Part shown: positions 17,077-24,659 of the stretch, piece by piece
How positions within the stretch are numbered: the stretch's first letter is position 1
How the letters are laid out: every line of letters starts with the position of its first letter
NCBI GenBank assembly: GCA_003427395.1
Contig: BFEA01000158.1
Coordinates: 2,765,229 to 2,793,833 of the forward strand
From: Chara braunii
Taxonomy: Eukaryota > Streptophyta > Charophyceae > Charales > Characeae
Length of the DNA: 28,605 bases
Direction of reading: 5' to 3'
Made by a program: the position numbers and the translations under genes
The notes under the pieces: model-generated
What the model saw: the letters and a program-made list of their open reading frames with translations, nothing else
What the model was told of the DNA's origin: nothing
Database searches by the model: none

Positions 17077-17148
17077 CTACCGGTAGGCGAAGGGGGGTGA
17101 ATGGCGCCCACCGGTAGGCGAAGGTGGGTGAATGGCGCCTACCGGTAG
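17077..17148 (+). repeat. 31-bp tandem repeat with ACCGGT palindromes
   Basis: ACCGGTAG occurs at 17079, 17110 and 17141, a 31-bp period, with GGCGAAGG(G/T)GGGTGAATGGCGCC between. The outer copies form the 10-bp palindrome CTACCGGTAG. Confidence 0.85.
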
Positions 17149-18201
17149 TGTGGGATACAAATCGACAATTTTCCGGAACAAGGAAAAGAAAGAAACAAGG
17201 AACTTTTTCAATCCTATCCTCCTTTCTGATGCCAGCAAGGGGCCTGCGGTACTGCCACAGAGTGGCTTTGGGCAATGCCGTACGTGACCAGATTCACGGC
17301 CACGTACGGAACTCTCCTAGGATGACAAGCGGATTCCGACGTGTGAGAGATCCTCTGGCGTACGCTAAGTGGCAGGGACGCGGTGGGTGCAACTCGATTG
17401 CTTTCATCTGTGTGTGTGTGTGGCCAAGCCAGGCACAATGGAACGTTCATCATCAATGGTCTGCTCGCTCGATTTTTGAAAGTCTCGCCGCCCTAACTGG
17501 GATCAGAAAGGACTGCTTCGGTGCCCGCTGCTGTATCAGGGCTAAGTAATCATTCCTGTGTGGACGAAGAGAGGGATCGATGGCGACGGAGAAACCGTCG
17601 CCATCGGAGTTGAAAGGGATAGCGGTATGCTGTTGATCCCGAGCGGGATTATGGTCTTCGTTACCCGCGGCCATCCATAGTGCCCATGCATGGTAATGAC
17701 CATCGCCAAAGTCGTCGGCGCGCCTTTGCAATCATCACGATATAACGATCACCATCGCCGAAGTCGTCGGCTCCAGCGTCATCGTCCCCTTATGCTGCTC
17801 ACTCGCCAACGCCGTCGTCGCGACCATCCTCATTCTTCCATCGCTACTGCGATGATGGTCGTTTGTCAGCGACGCTGACTGGCGCAGCTGGGATCACACT
17901 CCGTCATCGCCATCGGCCTAGGAATCGTCGATTCCCCATCTCTGTGGCTGTCGTCGTGGCAGTTGACGCTGCCATCGCTGTTCTCTTTCCATTGCCACCG
18001 TCAGCGGCGTCAGGTAAGAACTGAATTTTACTGTTGCAGCGTTTTGTACATGAATGTCGAGCGGCCAGTAATAATGGATTGATTAACAAGAGAAGAGTTT
18101 AAGAGCGTGCGTTGACTGGGAGAAGAGGTGGTGGGGTGATTGGTGGTGATCTCGTCTTCCGCGCACGTGGGCGTGTGTCATCCGGTAAGGGGTATTGAAG
18201 G
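17149..18201 (+). promoter_or_regulatory. Upstream region of the HBS1-like gene
   Basis: About 1 kb before the start codon has no convincing gene. It holds a perfect 12-bp hairpin (17578-17606), a 20-bp direct repeat reading CATCGCC(A/G)AAGTCGTCGG (17701 and 17752), and many CATCG/CGATG words at 17560-18010. A CAG|GTAAGA splice-donor-like site lies at 18012 and could start a 5'-UTR intron. No clear TATA box near a likely start site. Promoter location is inferred from position only. Confidence 0.35.
17578..17606. repeat. Perfect 12-bp hairpin, 5-nt loop
   Basis: CGATGGCGACGG (17578-17589) pairs exactly with CCGTCGCCATCG (17595-17606) across AGAAA. It is very stable and GC-rich, about 600 bp before the HBS1 start codon. 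If transcribed it would be a strong leader structure; otherwise a cruciform candidate. Confidence 0.8.
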
Positions 18202-20406
18202 ATGCCACGGAAGCATGGCGGCGGCGGGGGTTATGACGACGGGGACGATGACTATTGGTATGATGACTGCGATTACGATGATGATGATGATGGAGGAGGA
18301 GGAGGAGGAGGAGGAGGAGGAGGAGGAGGAGGAGGTGGAGGGGTACGAGGGAAAGCTATGACGGAGGGGTATCGGCCGTCTCAGCGGGGTGGGAGTAATG
18401 ATGGCTCACGGCGAAAGCAGAGCTCATCCACGACGTCAGCGGCGGCTATGGGACGGGGATCAAGTGCAGAATCTGGACGTTTGCCTACCGCCACAAATGC
18501 ACAGTCGAAGCCGGGGGGAAGTGTCACAAAGTCGGGGCCACGCAAAGCGGCAGAGCAGAAGCACCAGCAAGTTGGGGGCAGCGAAGAGGGGGAGGGATCA
18601 GTAAAGGAGGAGGAAGGCAGAGGTGCAGTGGGGGGAAAGCCGGTCGTAAAGGCGGCAACAGCGGGGGAGAAAGGAGGAGCTGCGGCGGCGGCCGCCGTGG
18701 CGGGAAAACCGACTGGAGGAAGCATACCGAAGAGTGGTATGGCGGCTACTATCGTTTCGGATTCTGCCGCAATGAGGCCAAACGCAGGGGCAGAACGGGA
18801 AGTTAACCAAAATGTAGGAGGGTTGAGACTCGAAGACGATGATGGATCAAACGCTTCGCCCGCGTTGCCGTCAACAACTGCTACGTTAGGTGGGGGAGGA
18901 GGGCTGGGAGGAGGAGGAGGAGGAGGAGGAGGAGGAGGTGCTGGCGGGCAGAGCACGAGAGTACGGTCATCTCTTCCTCTAGATTCGTATGTTCTGGAGG
19001 CGGGATTGGAAGGCACGTCAACGGGAAAGGACGGAAAGGAACTACTGCATTTGATTGTGATCGGACACGTGGACTCCGGGAAGTCTACCATCATGGGAAG
19101 GGTGCTTCATTTGCTGGGACAGGTGTCACGAAAAGAGATGCACAAGAATGAGCGGGAGGCGAAGCAACAAGGGAAGGGGTCTTTCGCATACGCCTGGGTT
19201 CTGGACGAGGGGGTAGAGGAACGATCACGCGGTGTGACGATGACTGTGGCCGTGGCGCATTTCGAGACTGCAAACCGGCAAATAGTATTGCTAGATGCCC
19301 CGGGGCACAAAGACTTCGTTCCAAACATGATTGCGGGCGCTTCTCAAGCCGACGCTGCTGTGCTAGTGGTGGATGCGACACCGGGAGCTTTCGAGGCAGG
19401 ATTTGATGTGGCAGCAGGAGCAGCGGATGGTGGGTTGGGAGTAGCAGCAGCAGCAGCAGGAGGAGGAGGAGGAGGAGGAGGAGGAGGGGTTGGTGGTCAA
19501 ACACGTGAACATGCACAGCTGGCAAGGAGCCTAGGCGTCGAGCAGTTAATCGTGGCGGTGAACAAGATGGACGTCGTTGGTTACGCGCAACAGCGATTCG
19601 ATTCTATAAAGGCGACTCTGGGTCCGTTCTTAAGGCACTGTGGATTCAGGGACGGGGCCGTGAGATGGGTACCTGTGAGCGCCATCGACGGTCAGAATCT
19701 GAAAGATCCGCCTTCGGACGGAGATGCGGGGAGTTGGTACAAAGGTCCGACGTTTCTAGAGGCGATCAACGGCTTCGCGCCGCCAACGCGCCACGTGTCA
19801 AAGCCTTTGAGATTGCCGATTGCAGAAATAGTGAGAGGCAGTCGGTCTCTGGGAGCAGTCGCCGTGGCGGGGAAGGTTGAGGGAGGTGGAATGCGGGTCG
19901 GGACACGGGTGGTTGTTCTGCCGTCTGACTCTCCCGCTACTATCAAGGCGATGGAGAGAAATGGGCAGGCTGTCCACGTGGCAACCGCTGGTGAAAGCGT
20001 CGATGTCGGCTTGACAGGTGTCCATCCCGGAATGCTCATTACCGGCGGCGTGATTTGCCACCCTGATTACCCCGTCCCCGTTGTGCAAAGATTCGAGGCC
20101 CGCATCCTCGTGCTGGGAATCAAGAGACCCATTCTGAAGGGAGCGCAGGTGGTTCTCCATGCGCACACGGCTAAGGAATCGGCGACAATCACCCAGCTGA
20201 TTAGCGTTCTCGATCCTCAGACGGGAGCCGTGGCGAAGCAAAGGCCGCGCTGCCTCACAGCGAACAAATCGGCCGTAGTCGAGGTTAGTGTAGAGAGAGG
20301 ACTCTGCCTTGAGCTTTATACGGATTACAGACCGTTGGGAAGGGTCATCTTGCGTGAACGAGGAGTGACCCTGGCGGTTGGTATCGTGACACGGCTGGTC
20401 TCGTAA
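18202..20406 (+). CDS. HBS1: HBS1-like translational GTPase (ribosome rescue factor)
   Basis: A 734-residue uninterrupted frame. HBS1 is an eEF1A/eRF3-family GTPase that works in the cytoplasm with Pelota (Dom34) to split stalled ribosomes in no-go and non-stop mRNA decay. The N-terminus, MPRK followed by an Asp/Tyr-rich run (11-30), resembles plant HBS1; residues 50-260 are low-complexity and show no RanBP2 zinc finger. The G domain starts near 280: G1 GHVDSGKS 288-295, G2 RGVTMTVA 343-350, G3 DAPGH 365-369, G4 NKMD 454-457, G5 SAI 493-495. RGVTMTVA favours HBS1 over eRF3. Beta-barrel domains II (about 532-620) and III (about 628-734) end in GVTLAVGIVTRL. Poly-Gly tracts lie at 31-47 and 230-249; an Ala/Gly insert at about 401-432 interrupts the G domain between FEAGFD and GQTREHA. 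The start has A at -3 and is the first ATG of the frame. Having no introns is unusual for plant HBS1. Confidence 0.93.
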   Translation: MPRKHGGGGGYDDGDDDYWYDDCDYDDDDDGGGGGGGGGGGGGGGGGVRGKAMTEGYRPSQRGGSNDGSRRKQSSSTTSAAAMGRGSSAESGRLPTATNAQSKPGGSVTKSGPRKAAEQKHQQVGGSEEGEGSVKEEEGRGAVGGKPVVKAATAGEKGGAAAAAAVAGKPTGGSIPKSGMAATIVSDSAAMRPNAGAEREVNQNVGGLRLEDDDGSNASPALPSTTATLGGGGGLGGGGGGGGGGGAGGQSTRVRSSLPLDSYVLEAGLEGTSTGKDGKELLHLIVIGHVDSGKSTIMGRVLHLLGQVSRKEMHKNEREAKQQGKGSFAYAWVLDEGVEERSRGVTMTVAVAHFETANRQIVLLDAPGHKDFVPNMIAGASQADAAVLVVDATPGAFEAGFDVAAGAADGGLGVAAAAAGGGGGGGGGGVGGQTREHAQLARSLGVEQLIVAVNKMDVVGYAQQRFDSIKATLGPFLRHCGFRDGAVRWVPVSAIDGQNLKDPPSDGDAGSWYKGPTFLEAINGFAPPTRHVSKPLRLPIAEIVRGSRSLGAVAVAGKVEGGGMRVGTRVVVLPSDSPATIKAMERNGQAVHVATAGESVDVGLTGVHPGMLITGGVICHPDYPVPVVQRFEARILVLGIKRPILKGAQVVLHAHTAKESATITQLISVLDPQTGAVAKQRPRCLTANKSAVVEVSVERGLCLELYTDYRPLGRVILRERGVTLAVGIVTRLVS
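18271..18342 (+). repeat. (GAT)n/(GGA)n coding microsatellite 1
   Basis: A GAT run encoding Asp (26-30) passes directly into a GGA run encoding Gly 31-47. Nearly all codons are GGA, which points to slippage at the DNA level. Confidence 0.9.
18889..18948 (+). repeat. (GGA)n coding microsatellite 2
   Basis: Encodes Gly-rich residues 230-249 just before the conserved core, mostly as GGA repeats with one Leu and one Ala interruption. The position is in the disordered linker, so it is probably tolerated. Confidence 0.9.
19402..19497 (+). repeat. (GCA)n/(GGA)n coding microsatellite 3, inside the G domain
   Basis: Encodes an Ala- and Gly-rich stretch at about residues 401-432, with CAG-type (GCA) repeats passing into GGA repeats. 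It separates two blocks, FEAGFD and GQTREHA, that in HBS1 and eEF1A relatives are only a few residues apart, so it adds roughly 28 residues to a surface loop after G3. Confidence 0.88.
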
Positions 20407-20630
20407 CGTGACGATGAGTCAGATACCCGCTGACAATCTCCTGGTAGGAAGAGAGGAGGTCTCTTTTACGGTGGTTAATTTTTGCCGATTTTGGGAAGGA
20501 AGAGAGAGAGCGTCTTTGACCGTGGTTAGTAGTTGGTCTTTTTTCCCTGACAAATTGACAATCTGTTGGGAAAAAGAGATGATCTCTTTTACCCTCTTTG
20601 TTAATTGCTGACCTTCGTCCCAACTCGTTG
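20407..20630 (+). repeat. Three diverged ~60-bp repeats right after the HBS1 stop
   Basis: TGACAATCT...GGTAGGAAGAGAGG...TCTCTTTTA begins near 20430, a weaker copy (GGGAAGGAAGAGAGAG...GTCTTTGACC) lies near 20495, and TGACAATCT...GGGAAAAAGAG...TCTCTTTTA begins near 20558. Each can form a short AGAGA/TCTCT hairpin; the third has 8-bp arms AAAAGAGA/TCTCTTTT with a 3-nt loop. They probably lie in the 3' UTR. No AATAAA is seen until about 20967. Confidence 0.65.
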
Positions 20631-21051
20631 GTCGTTGGGCGCGCGGATCTCTGGTCTAGCTTGCGCCTAGCAGCGAGAGAGATGGATGGTCGCACAGCCG
20701 CTCGTTTTTTCTCTTTTTTTTTTCTGGTCAAGGAGATCGGGTGACAGATAGTACTCCAATTCTCGTACACAAGCTGATGGGTTCGTAAGACCGGTTGAGT
20801 GCGAGATTGGGAGAGACGTGACTTACAACAATTGCTGTACTCCCCCCCCCGCCCTCTCGCTCGGATGTTCTCTCTTTTTCTCTCCCCCATCTCTCTCCCT
20901 TTCTCTGTGAATGGCTCGTTTTCTGGCTCTTTCACGGATATTCTCTCTTTTGGATCGAGAAAGGTTGAATAAACGGACTTCCACAAGAGAGATTGGTGAA
21001 AATAATCGTACTTAATACAAAACCAATCTCGATAAACGGAAACCTGAAAAT

Positions 21052-21091
<40 letters not shown>

Positions 21092-21147
21092 CCCCCCTTT
21101 CCCTCCCTTCCCCGCCTCTCTCTCTGACGCCCACTCACAGAACATGG
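20631..21147. other. Pyrimidine-rich spacer with (CT)n
   Basis: No supported gene. C and T homopolymers occur near 20705-20720 and 20843, and a 37-base (CT)n run at 21053-21089. A long minus frame here (20345-21349) is Arg/Glu-rich because of the CT repeat and overlaps the end of HBS1; I regard it as spurious. Confidence 0.55.
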
Positions 21148-21258
21148 CTACCGTCTTCACATGAAGAGTAGACCCCGTCATTATAGCCAAATTTGGTGCA
21201 ATTTTCAGTCCATATACAGCTGTAATGACCGGGCGTTCTATTCGGGTGAAGACGGTAG
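21148..21258. mobile_element. 111-bp MITE of the same family as 2536-3635
   Basis: The whole unit is one imperfect foldback. CTACCGTCTTCAC (21148-21160) is exactly inverted at 21246-21258, and the CCGTCATTATA and TAATGACCGGGCG segments pair further in. The right 62 bp match the right end of the 1.1-kb element (CAGTCCA, TAATGACCGGGCGTT, ATTCGGGTGAAG). A TA lies one base inside each end, which would fit a TA target duplication of Tc1/mariner type, but this is tentative. Confidence 0.8.
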
Positions 21259-21434
21259 TTGTTGCCATCTCCTTGTTCCGATCGGGGAATAGGAGCGGTT
21301 CGCTTGACAACCTCTGTGAAGAATCGAGGCAGTTATTCAAGGGGCCCAACCGAAGAGGTCTACAAATATCGTCAAATCAGAAGTCCAGATCTTCTCCTAC
21401 TCACTTAGACTGGCTAACCAGATCTTTTCCTTCT
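21259..21434. other. Spacer, no feature seen
   Basis: Unique sequence between the small DNA element and the retroposon target site. Confidence 0.5.
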
Positions 21435-21971
21435 CCCTTAGGCTGTCTTTTTTTTTTTTTTTTTTTTTAACAGAAAGACTCTGCTCTAGGATGCGCATTT
21501 AAGTTGGAATGCCTCAGACCAAGTCCAGCAGCGAGCAGCCGCTGCTCAATCTGATTGGTGGTTGGTCGCGGTCCGTTTGCTGTACGCAGGAAGAAAATAA
21601 ATAAATAAACAAAATTGCAAGACAAAAGAAGGAGGCCGGGAATCCCTCCTCGAACAACCCGGAGAAAAAGAAACTCTCTGGGACCATTACCCAGTGTAGG
21701 TGCAGGCGTTGGAATAATGTCCAGCAACAGAAATGGCCAATTCCAGACCGCTGTCCGGACGAGATCCAGCCCTAAAAAGAAACCTGAAAACAACAAAGAA
21801 AAGAAACCTGAAAACAACAAAAGACCGCCATAGGCCTGCAAAACCGCACAATCCAAAAGTGAAACTATCTCAGCCAAAACCACCAATTCAACTAACCACA
21901 GTCCTTCAGGCACCATACAATCCTAAACAAAAGTCGCCCGACACAAACCTACAAAACCCTTAGGCTGTCTT
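21435..21971 (-). mobile_element. 507-bp retroposed sequence with 15-bp target duplication
   Basis: Perfect 15-bp direct repeats CCCTTAGGCTGTCTT at 21435-21449 and 21957-21971 flank a 507-bp insert. The insert begins on plus with about 20 T residues, which is a poly(A) tail on the minus strand directly next to the target duplication. This is the signature of LINE-type target-primed reverse transcription. I see no tRNA boxes and no RT motif, so it is either a 5'-truncated LINE tail or a retrocopy of a cellular transcript. An internal repeat of CAACAAAGAAAAGAAACCTG-like sequence lies near 21785-21815. Confidence 0.88.
21467..21916 (-). CDS. Orphan frame inside the retroposed insert
   Basis: A 149-codon hydrophobic frame (Leu/Phe/Val-rich, GLLLFSGFFSLLFSGFFLG with an internal repeat). 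Its stop TAA is formed at the junction with the A tail. It matches no RT, endonuclease or known family. The T-rich transcript strand makes a Leu/Phe-rich frame likely by chance, so I give it little weight. Confidence 0.15.
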   Translation of the reverse strand: MVPEGLWLVELVVLAEIVSLLDCAVLQAYGGLLLFSGFFSLLFSGFFLGLDLVRTAVWNWPFLLLDIIPTPAPTLGNGPREFLFLRVVRGGIPGLLLLSCNFVYLFIFFLRTANGPRPTTNQIEQRLLAAGLGLRHSNLNAHPRAESFC

Positions 21972-23264
21972 ACGCCCACAACAACCTTCTTATTGCCTAT
22001 TCCGTCTTTATATTTTGTTTTTTTGTGTCACCAAAGTAATTACGTAACGAGCCGCGTGTACAATTTGTCGACCACGTTAGGGAAACTTGTGGATAGTCCA
22101 GTCATCGACCCTGTTGGCGGTCTCAGCATTGGCAAATGGTTGACATGAGAATAAAGAAAGTGGCACTTATTTCCTTGGGAATGATTAAGGATCGTAATTA
22201 GATCCGTCGTAAGGAGCTACAGCTCTACAGTTGGTGTTTCGCTCTGAATGGTATCTGCAGAGGAATGATTGGTGCTCTCATTTTTGAGCTGGTTTCCATG
22301 GGCTTCGAGGGGTTTTAGGTACTACTGGAGATATCTTTGCCCTCTGTTTTTTTGTACGAAGCTCTGCGCATTTTGACAGGCCTTTGGTGGGTAGCACCTT
22401 TTACTGTGCTTCAAGTTAATTTTTTGGAAAGCCTGCTCAGTGGGGGACGCTGGACCCGGTTTCCAGCAATAGCGTTTCTGGGTAGTTTGTTGCCAGTCAT
22501 ATTCGAACATGGGACCTCAAGGTAAGCATATTGTTAGTTGATATTGGACACATAGGACTCCATAGGACCTAGACCTCTATTTTTTTCTGGTCCAGATCCC
22601 AGTAGGACCTTGGAGGCGCATACAAAAATGACATAACAAAAAGTGACGAACTATGAGTACAGTTCATTCAGTTTTTAATTCCTGACTTTTGTGGAGTGAA
22701 GGGAAAGAGCAGCAACGTCAATCTTGACAGCTGAAGGAGAGGGTTTAGGTGCAGCCATAGCCAGTCTATTTTGATAGTTTTGGTTTTATACTGCTCAGTA
22801 CAACCTGACCCTCAAGTGGGCATCACTTCTTTTTATTTTCATCAACACTGAATCTCTTCTAGTTCTACAGGCTCTGGTTTGACCCCACCTGTTGCACTAC
22901 ATAGATATAACCAACAAGAATTCATCTTTGATTTCACATCCCCCATCAGAACAACAGAAACCAGTTGAAACACAGAAAAATAGTATTTGCAAACTCAAGA
23001 AAACTCAGGGAATTCTGTCATTCGGAACACCTTTTAAAATTGGAACAGTATAGAGAAGATTAGCTCCGCCCCTGCGCAAGAATGACACACATAAATCGAG
23101 AAATGGTCCAAATTTTTATATAAAAACAAGAAAACTTTGAAAACTTTGTAGTACAACTCTGTATAAAGTTGAAAATCTGCAGCTACTACAGGCTGCAATC
23201 ACTGTCAAACTTTCTGCAATAATTTATATGTCTGCCTGTACAATATTAGGGATAGTTACCATCA
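21972..23264. other. 1.3 kb with one repeat motif and no gene
   Basis: No supportable coding frame; the longest are 62 codons. It contains the third copy of the 24-bp motif. AT content rises from about 22600 onward. Confidence 0.5.
22444..22467 (+). repeat. Dispersed 24-bp hairpin motif, copy 3
   Basis: Exact match to 17053-17076. Downstream, near 22500, the minus strand reads a possible degenerate B box (ATGTTCGAATATG). This suggests the motif is part of a tRNA-related retroposon, but no box A is visible. Confidence 0.85.
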
Positions 23265-23798
23265 ATGTCTATTTATCAATCCTTTCTTCCTCTCTTCTTT
23301 GAGGTAGGTAGCAATTCTGACTCCATAGAGTTTGTTGGGTTGCCCTCGTTGGTTAGTAGCTCACCTTTTGTCAAAACCCAATTACCACTGCACCTTCTGC
23401 GCTTTATCGTCATTGTTACGGGTCTGCAAGTCTGCGTTTGTGACCCATTTTTTTCTTCAACCAATGACTCATTTTATGCGAAGTCCTCTATATTATTGCT
23501 ACATATCATTGAAAAGCATTTGGCACAGACATGCATATATCTCATACAGGTAATTAACTCACCTGCAGCATCAGGTACCTGGATTGTTGGTCTAGTAGTG
23601 GTGAGTTATAACATGTGCTGCCTTGAGCCACCATTAATCCGGAATTGTATGAAAATGCATGTCATCCAATTTAAAACACGACACCTGGTGCCGTGTCCTG
23701 CCATCCTTATCATAATTGATGAAGATGCCATGCATGCTTTGTGTGATTCTGATCAAATCCTTGTTCCCGAGTTTGACCCACATAGACCACAAGTGTAA
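23265..23798 (+). CDS. Orphan 177-codon frame, strand uncertain
   Basis: ATG-started and open for 177 codons, with hydrophobic stretches (LPLHLLRFIVIVTGLQV; GTWIVGLVVVSYN) and a charged end. I recognise no domain. The minus strand across the same DNA (23915-23562) also gives a protein-like frame (VMESGELLKEYGK; GIFINYDKDGRTRHQ) next to a strong CAG|GTGAGT donor-like site, so at most one of the two is real. The mRNA-like poly(A) junction at 24381-24416 favours transcription on plus; the amino acid text favours minus. Confidence 0.18.
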   Translation: MSIYQSFLPLFFEVGSNSDSIEFVGLPSLVSSSPFVKTQLPLHLLRFIVIVTGLQVCVCDPFFSSTNDSFYAKSSILLLHIIEKHLAQTCIYLIQVINSPAASGTWIVGLVVVSYNMCCLEPPLIRNCMKMHVIQFKTRHLVPCPAILIIIDEDAMHALCDSDQILVPEFDPHRPQV

Positions 23799-23913
23799 TC
23801 CACCCGTTTTCACCACTGTTCTAACAACAACAGTGTTCAACAAGTTGACGTGTTCCTGTTTACCATACTCTTTGAGCAGCTCCCCTGACTCCATTACTCG
23901 CCTGACCGCAGCC
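23634..23913 (-). CDS. Possible exon(s) of an unrecognised minus-strand gene
   Basis: An open frame reading MESGELLKEYGKQEHVNLL... and GIFINYDKDGRTRHQVSCFK, with balanced composition and no ATG at its upstream limit (that codon is TTG). A donor-like CAG|GTGAGT follows near 23562, and further minus-strand fragments with protein-like text lie at 24035-24262 (VMFLQLPTDGKNYIRQEIEEDN) and 23276-23464 (ending SKKRGRKD). Together they could be exons of one gene, but no family is recognised and the splice pattern is unresolved. Confidence 0.25.
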
Positions 23914-24380
23914 AATCCTTTGCGTGGTGCACTCTATTTAAGCTGTGAGACAACGTTAGTGAATACATTGTATCGATCATCAAAAGGATAACCTCCTCCT
24001 ATTCACCATACGCTTTTAAGTTTGTTCCACTGCGTTAATTGTTCCTCTTCTGACTGCAGTCTGCATGCATATTGTCCTCTTCAATCTCTTGTCGGATGTA
24101 GTTTTTCCCGTCAGTGGGGAGTTGGAGAAACATGACACTCTTGTTTCGTGCAGTATTGTCCTCCCTAACCTGTGTGCAAGGGACTGCTGACTTTGCTTTT
24201 GTACCACCAATTGCGCAGTGCAGGATACAATTTGTCGTGCTCTGTAAAATGGTTGTGCTCATCCATTATGGTCTTACCTTACACACCTTCCTCTTTCGAT
24301 GTGTCTCATCCATTCTCTTTTTCTGCTGAGTCTTTGTGTCTCCTGTTAACCCTTTACTTTTTTTCAGGGGGGACCCTTTC

Positions 24381-24416
24381 AATAAAAGATCTTAGATTGT
24401 ACAAAAAAAAAAAAAA
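24381..24416 (+). other. Polyadenylation signal plus genomic A14 tract
   Basis: AATAAA at 24381-24386 is followed 16 nt later by 14 consecutive A residues (24403-24416). That spacing is what a polyadenylated mRNA shows after reverse transcription into the genome. It suggests a plus-strand retroposed transcript ends here. Sequence after the tract (AACACTGATTCT) matches 22844-22855 at 11 of 12 positions, a weak candidate target duplication. Confidence 0.5.
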
Positions 24417-24634
24417 CACTGATTCTTGGGAAGAGAAATGTTATGATTGAAAGAATCAATGACAGACTTGACCCAACCTCTTTTCATGAGGTTGATCATG
24501 TTGTGGCCAGAGAACATTGAATCAGCGCGGTCACAATTTTCTTTTTTCCGACTGGGGGTGCCAAGCATTGCCAACCATTTTGGTCCACAAGCCATAAACC
24601 CCAAAACTTCTACCTTGCATACAGGCTCACTCAT
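24392..24634 (-). CDS. Unrecognised minus-strand frame, 80 codons
   Basis: Starts with ATG and reads MSEPVCKVEVLGFMACGPKW..., continuing into NLMKRGWVKSVIDSFNHN, with balanced composition for about 72 residues before it runs into the T run opposite the A14 tract. I know no matching family. It could be an exon of the same hypothetical minus-strand gene or a relic. Confidence 0.25.
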   Translation of the reverse strand: MSEPVCKVEVLGFMACGPKWLAMLGTPSRKKENCDRADSMFSGHNMINLMKRGWVKSVIDSFNHNISLPKNQCFFFFCTI

Positions 24635-24659
24635 ACTATTTTGCCTTGGGTGCGAAGTG

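Noticed and set aside
18140-18361. Plus frame with a poly-Glu run near the HBS1 start
   Set aside because: Same GGA repeat read in another phase (GAG); no conserved residues, and the overlapping frame is HBS1.
18381-19525. Minus-strand frames rich in Pro, Ser or Leu opposite HBS1
   Set aside because: Antisense to a clearly conserved gene; poly-Pro and poly-Leu come from the GGA and GCA repeats.
20345-21349. 334-codon minus-strand frame overlapping the HBS1 3' end
   Set aside because: Arg/Glu/Ser-rich text comes from CT-repeat DNA; the frame spans a MITE and repeats, and has no domain.
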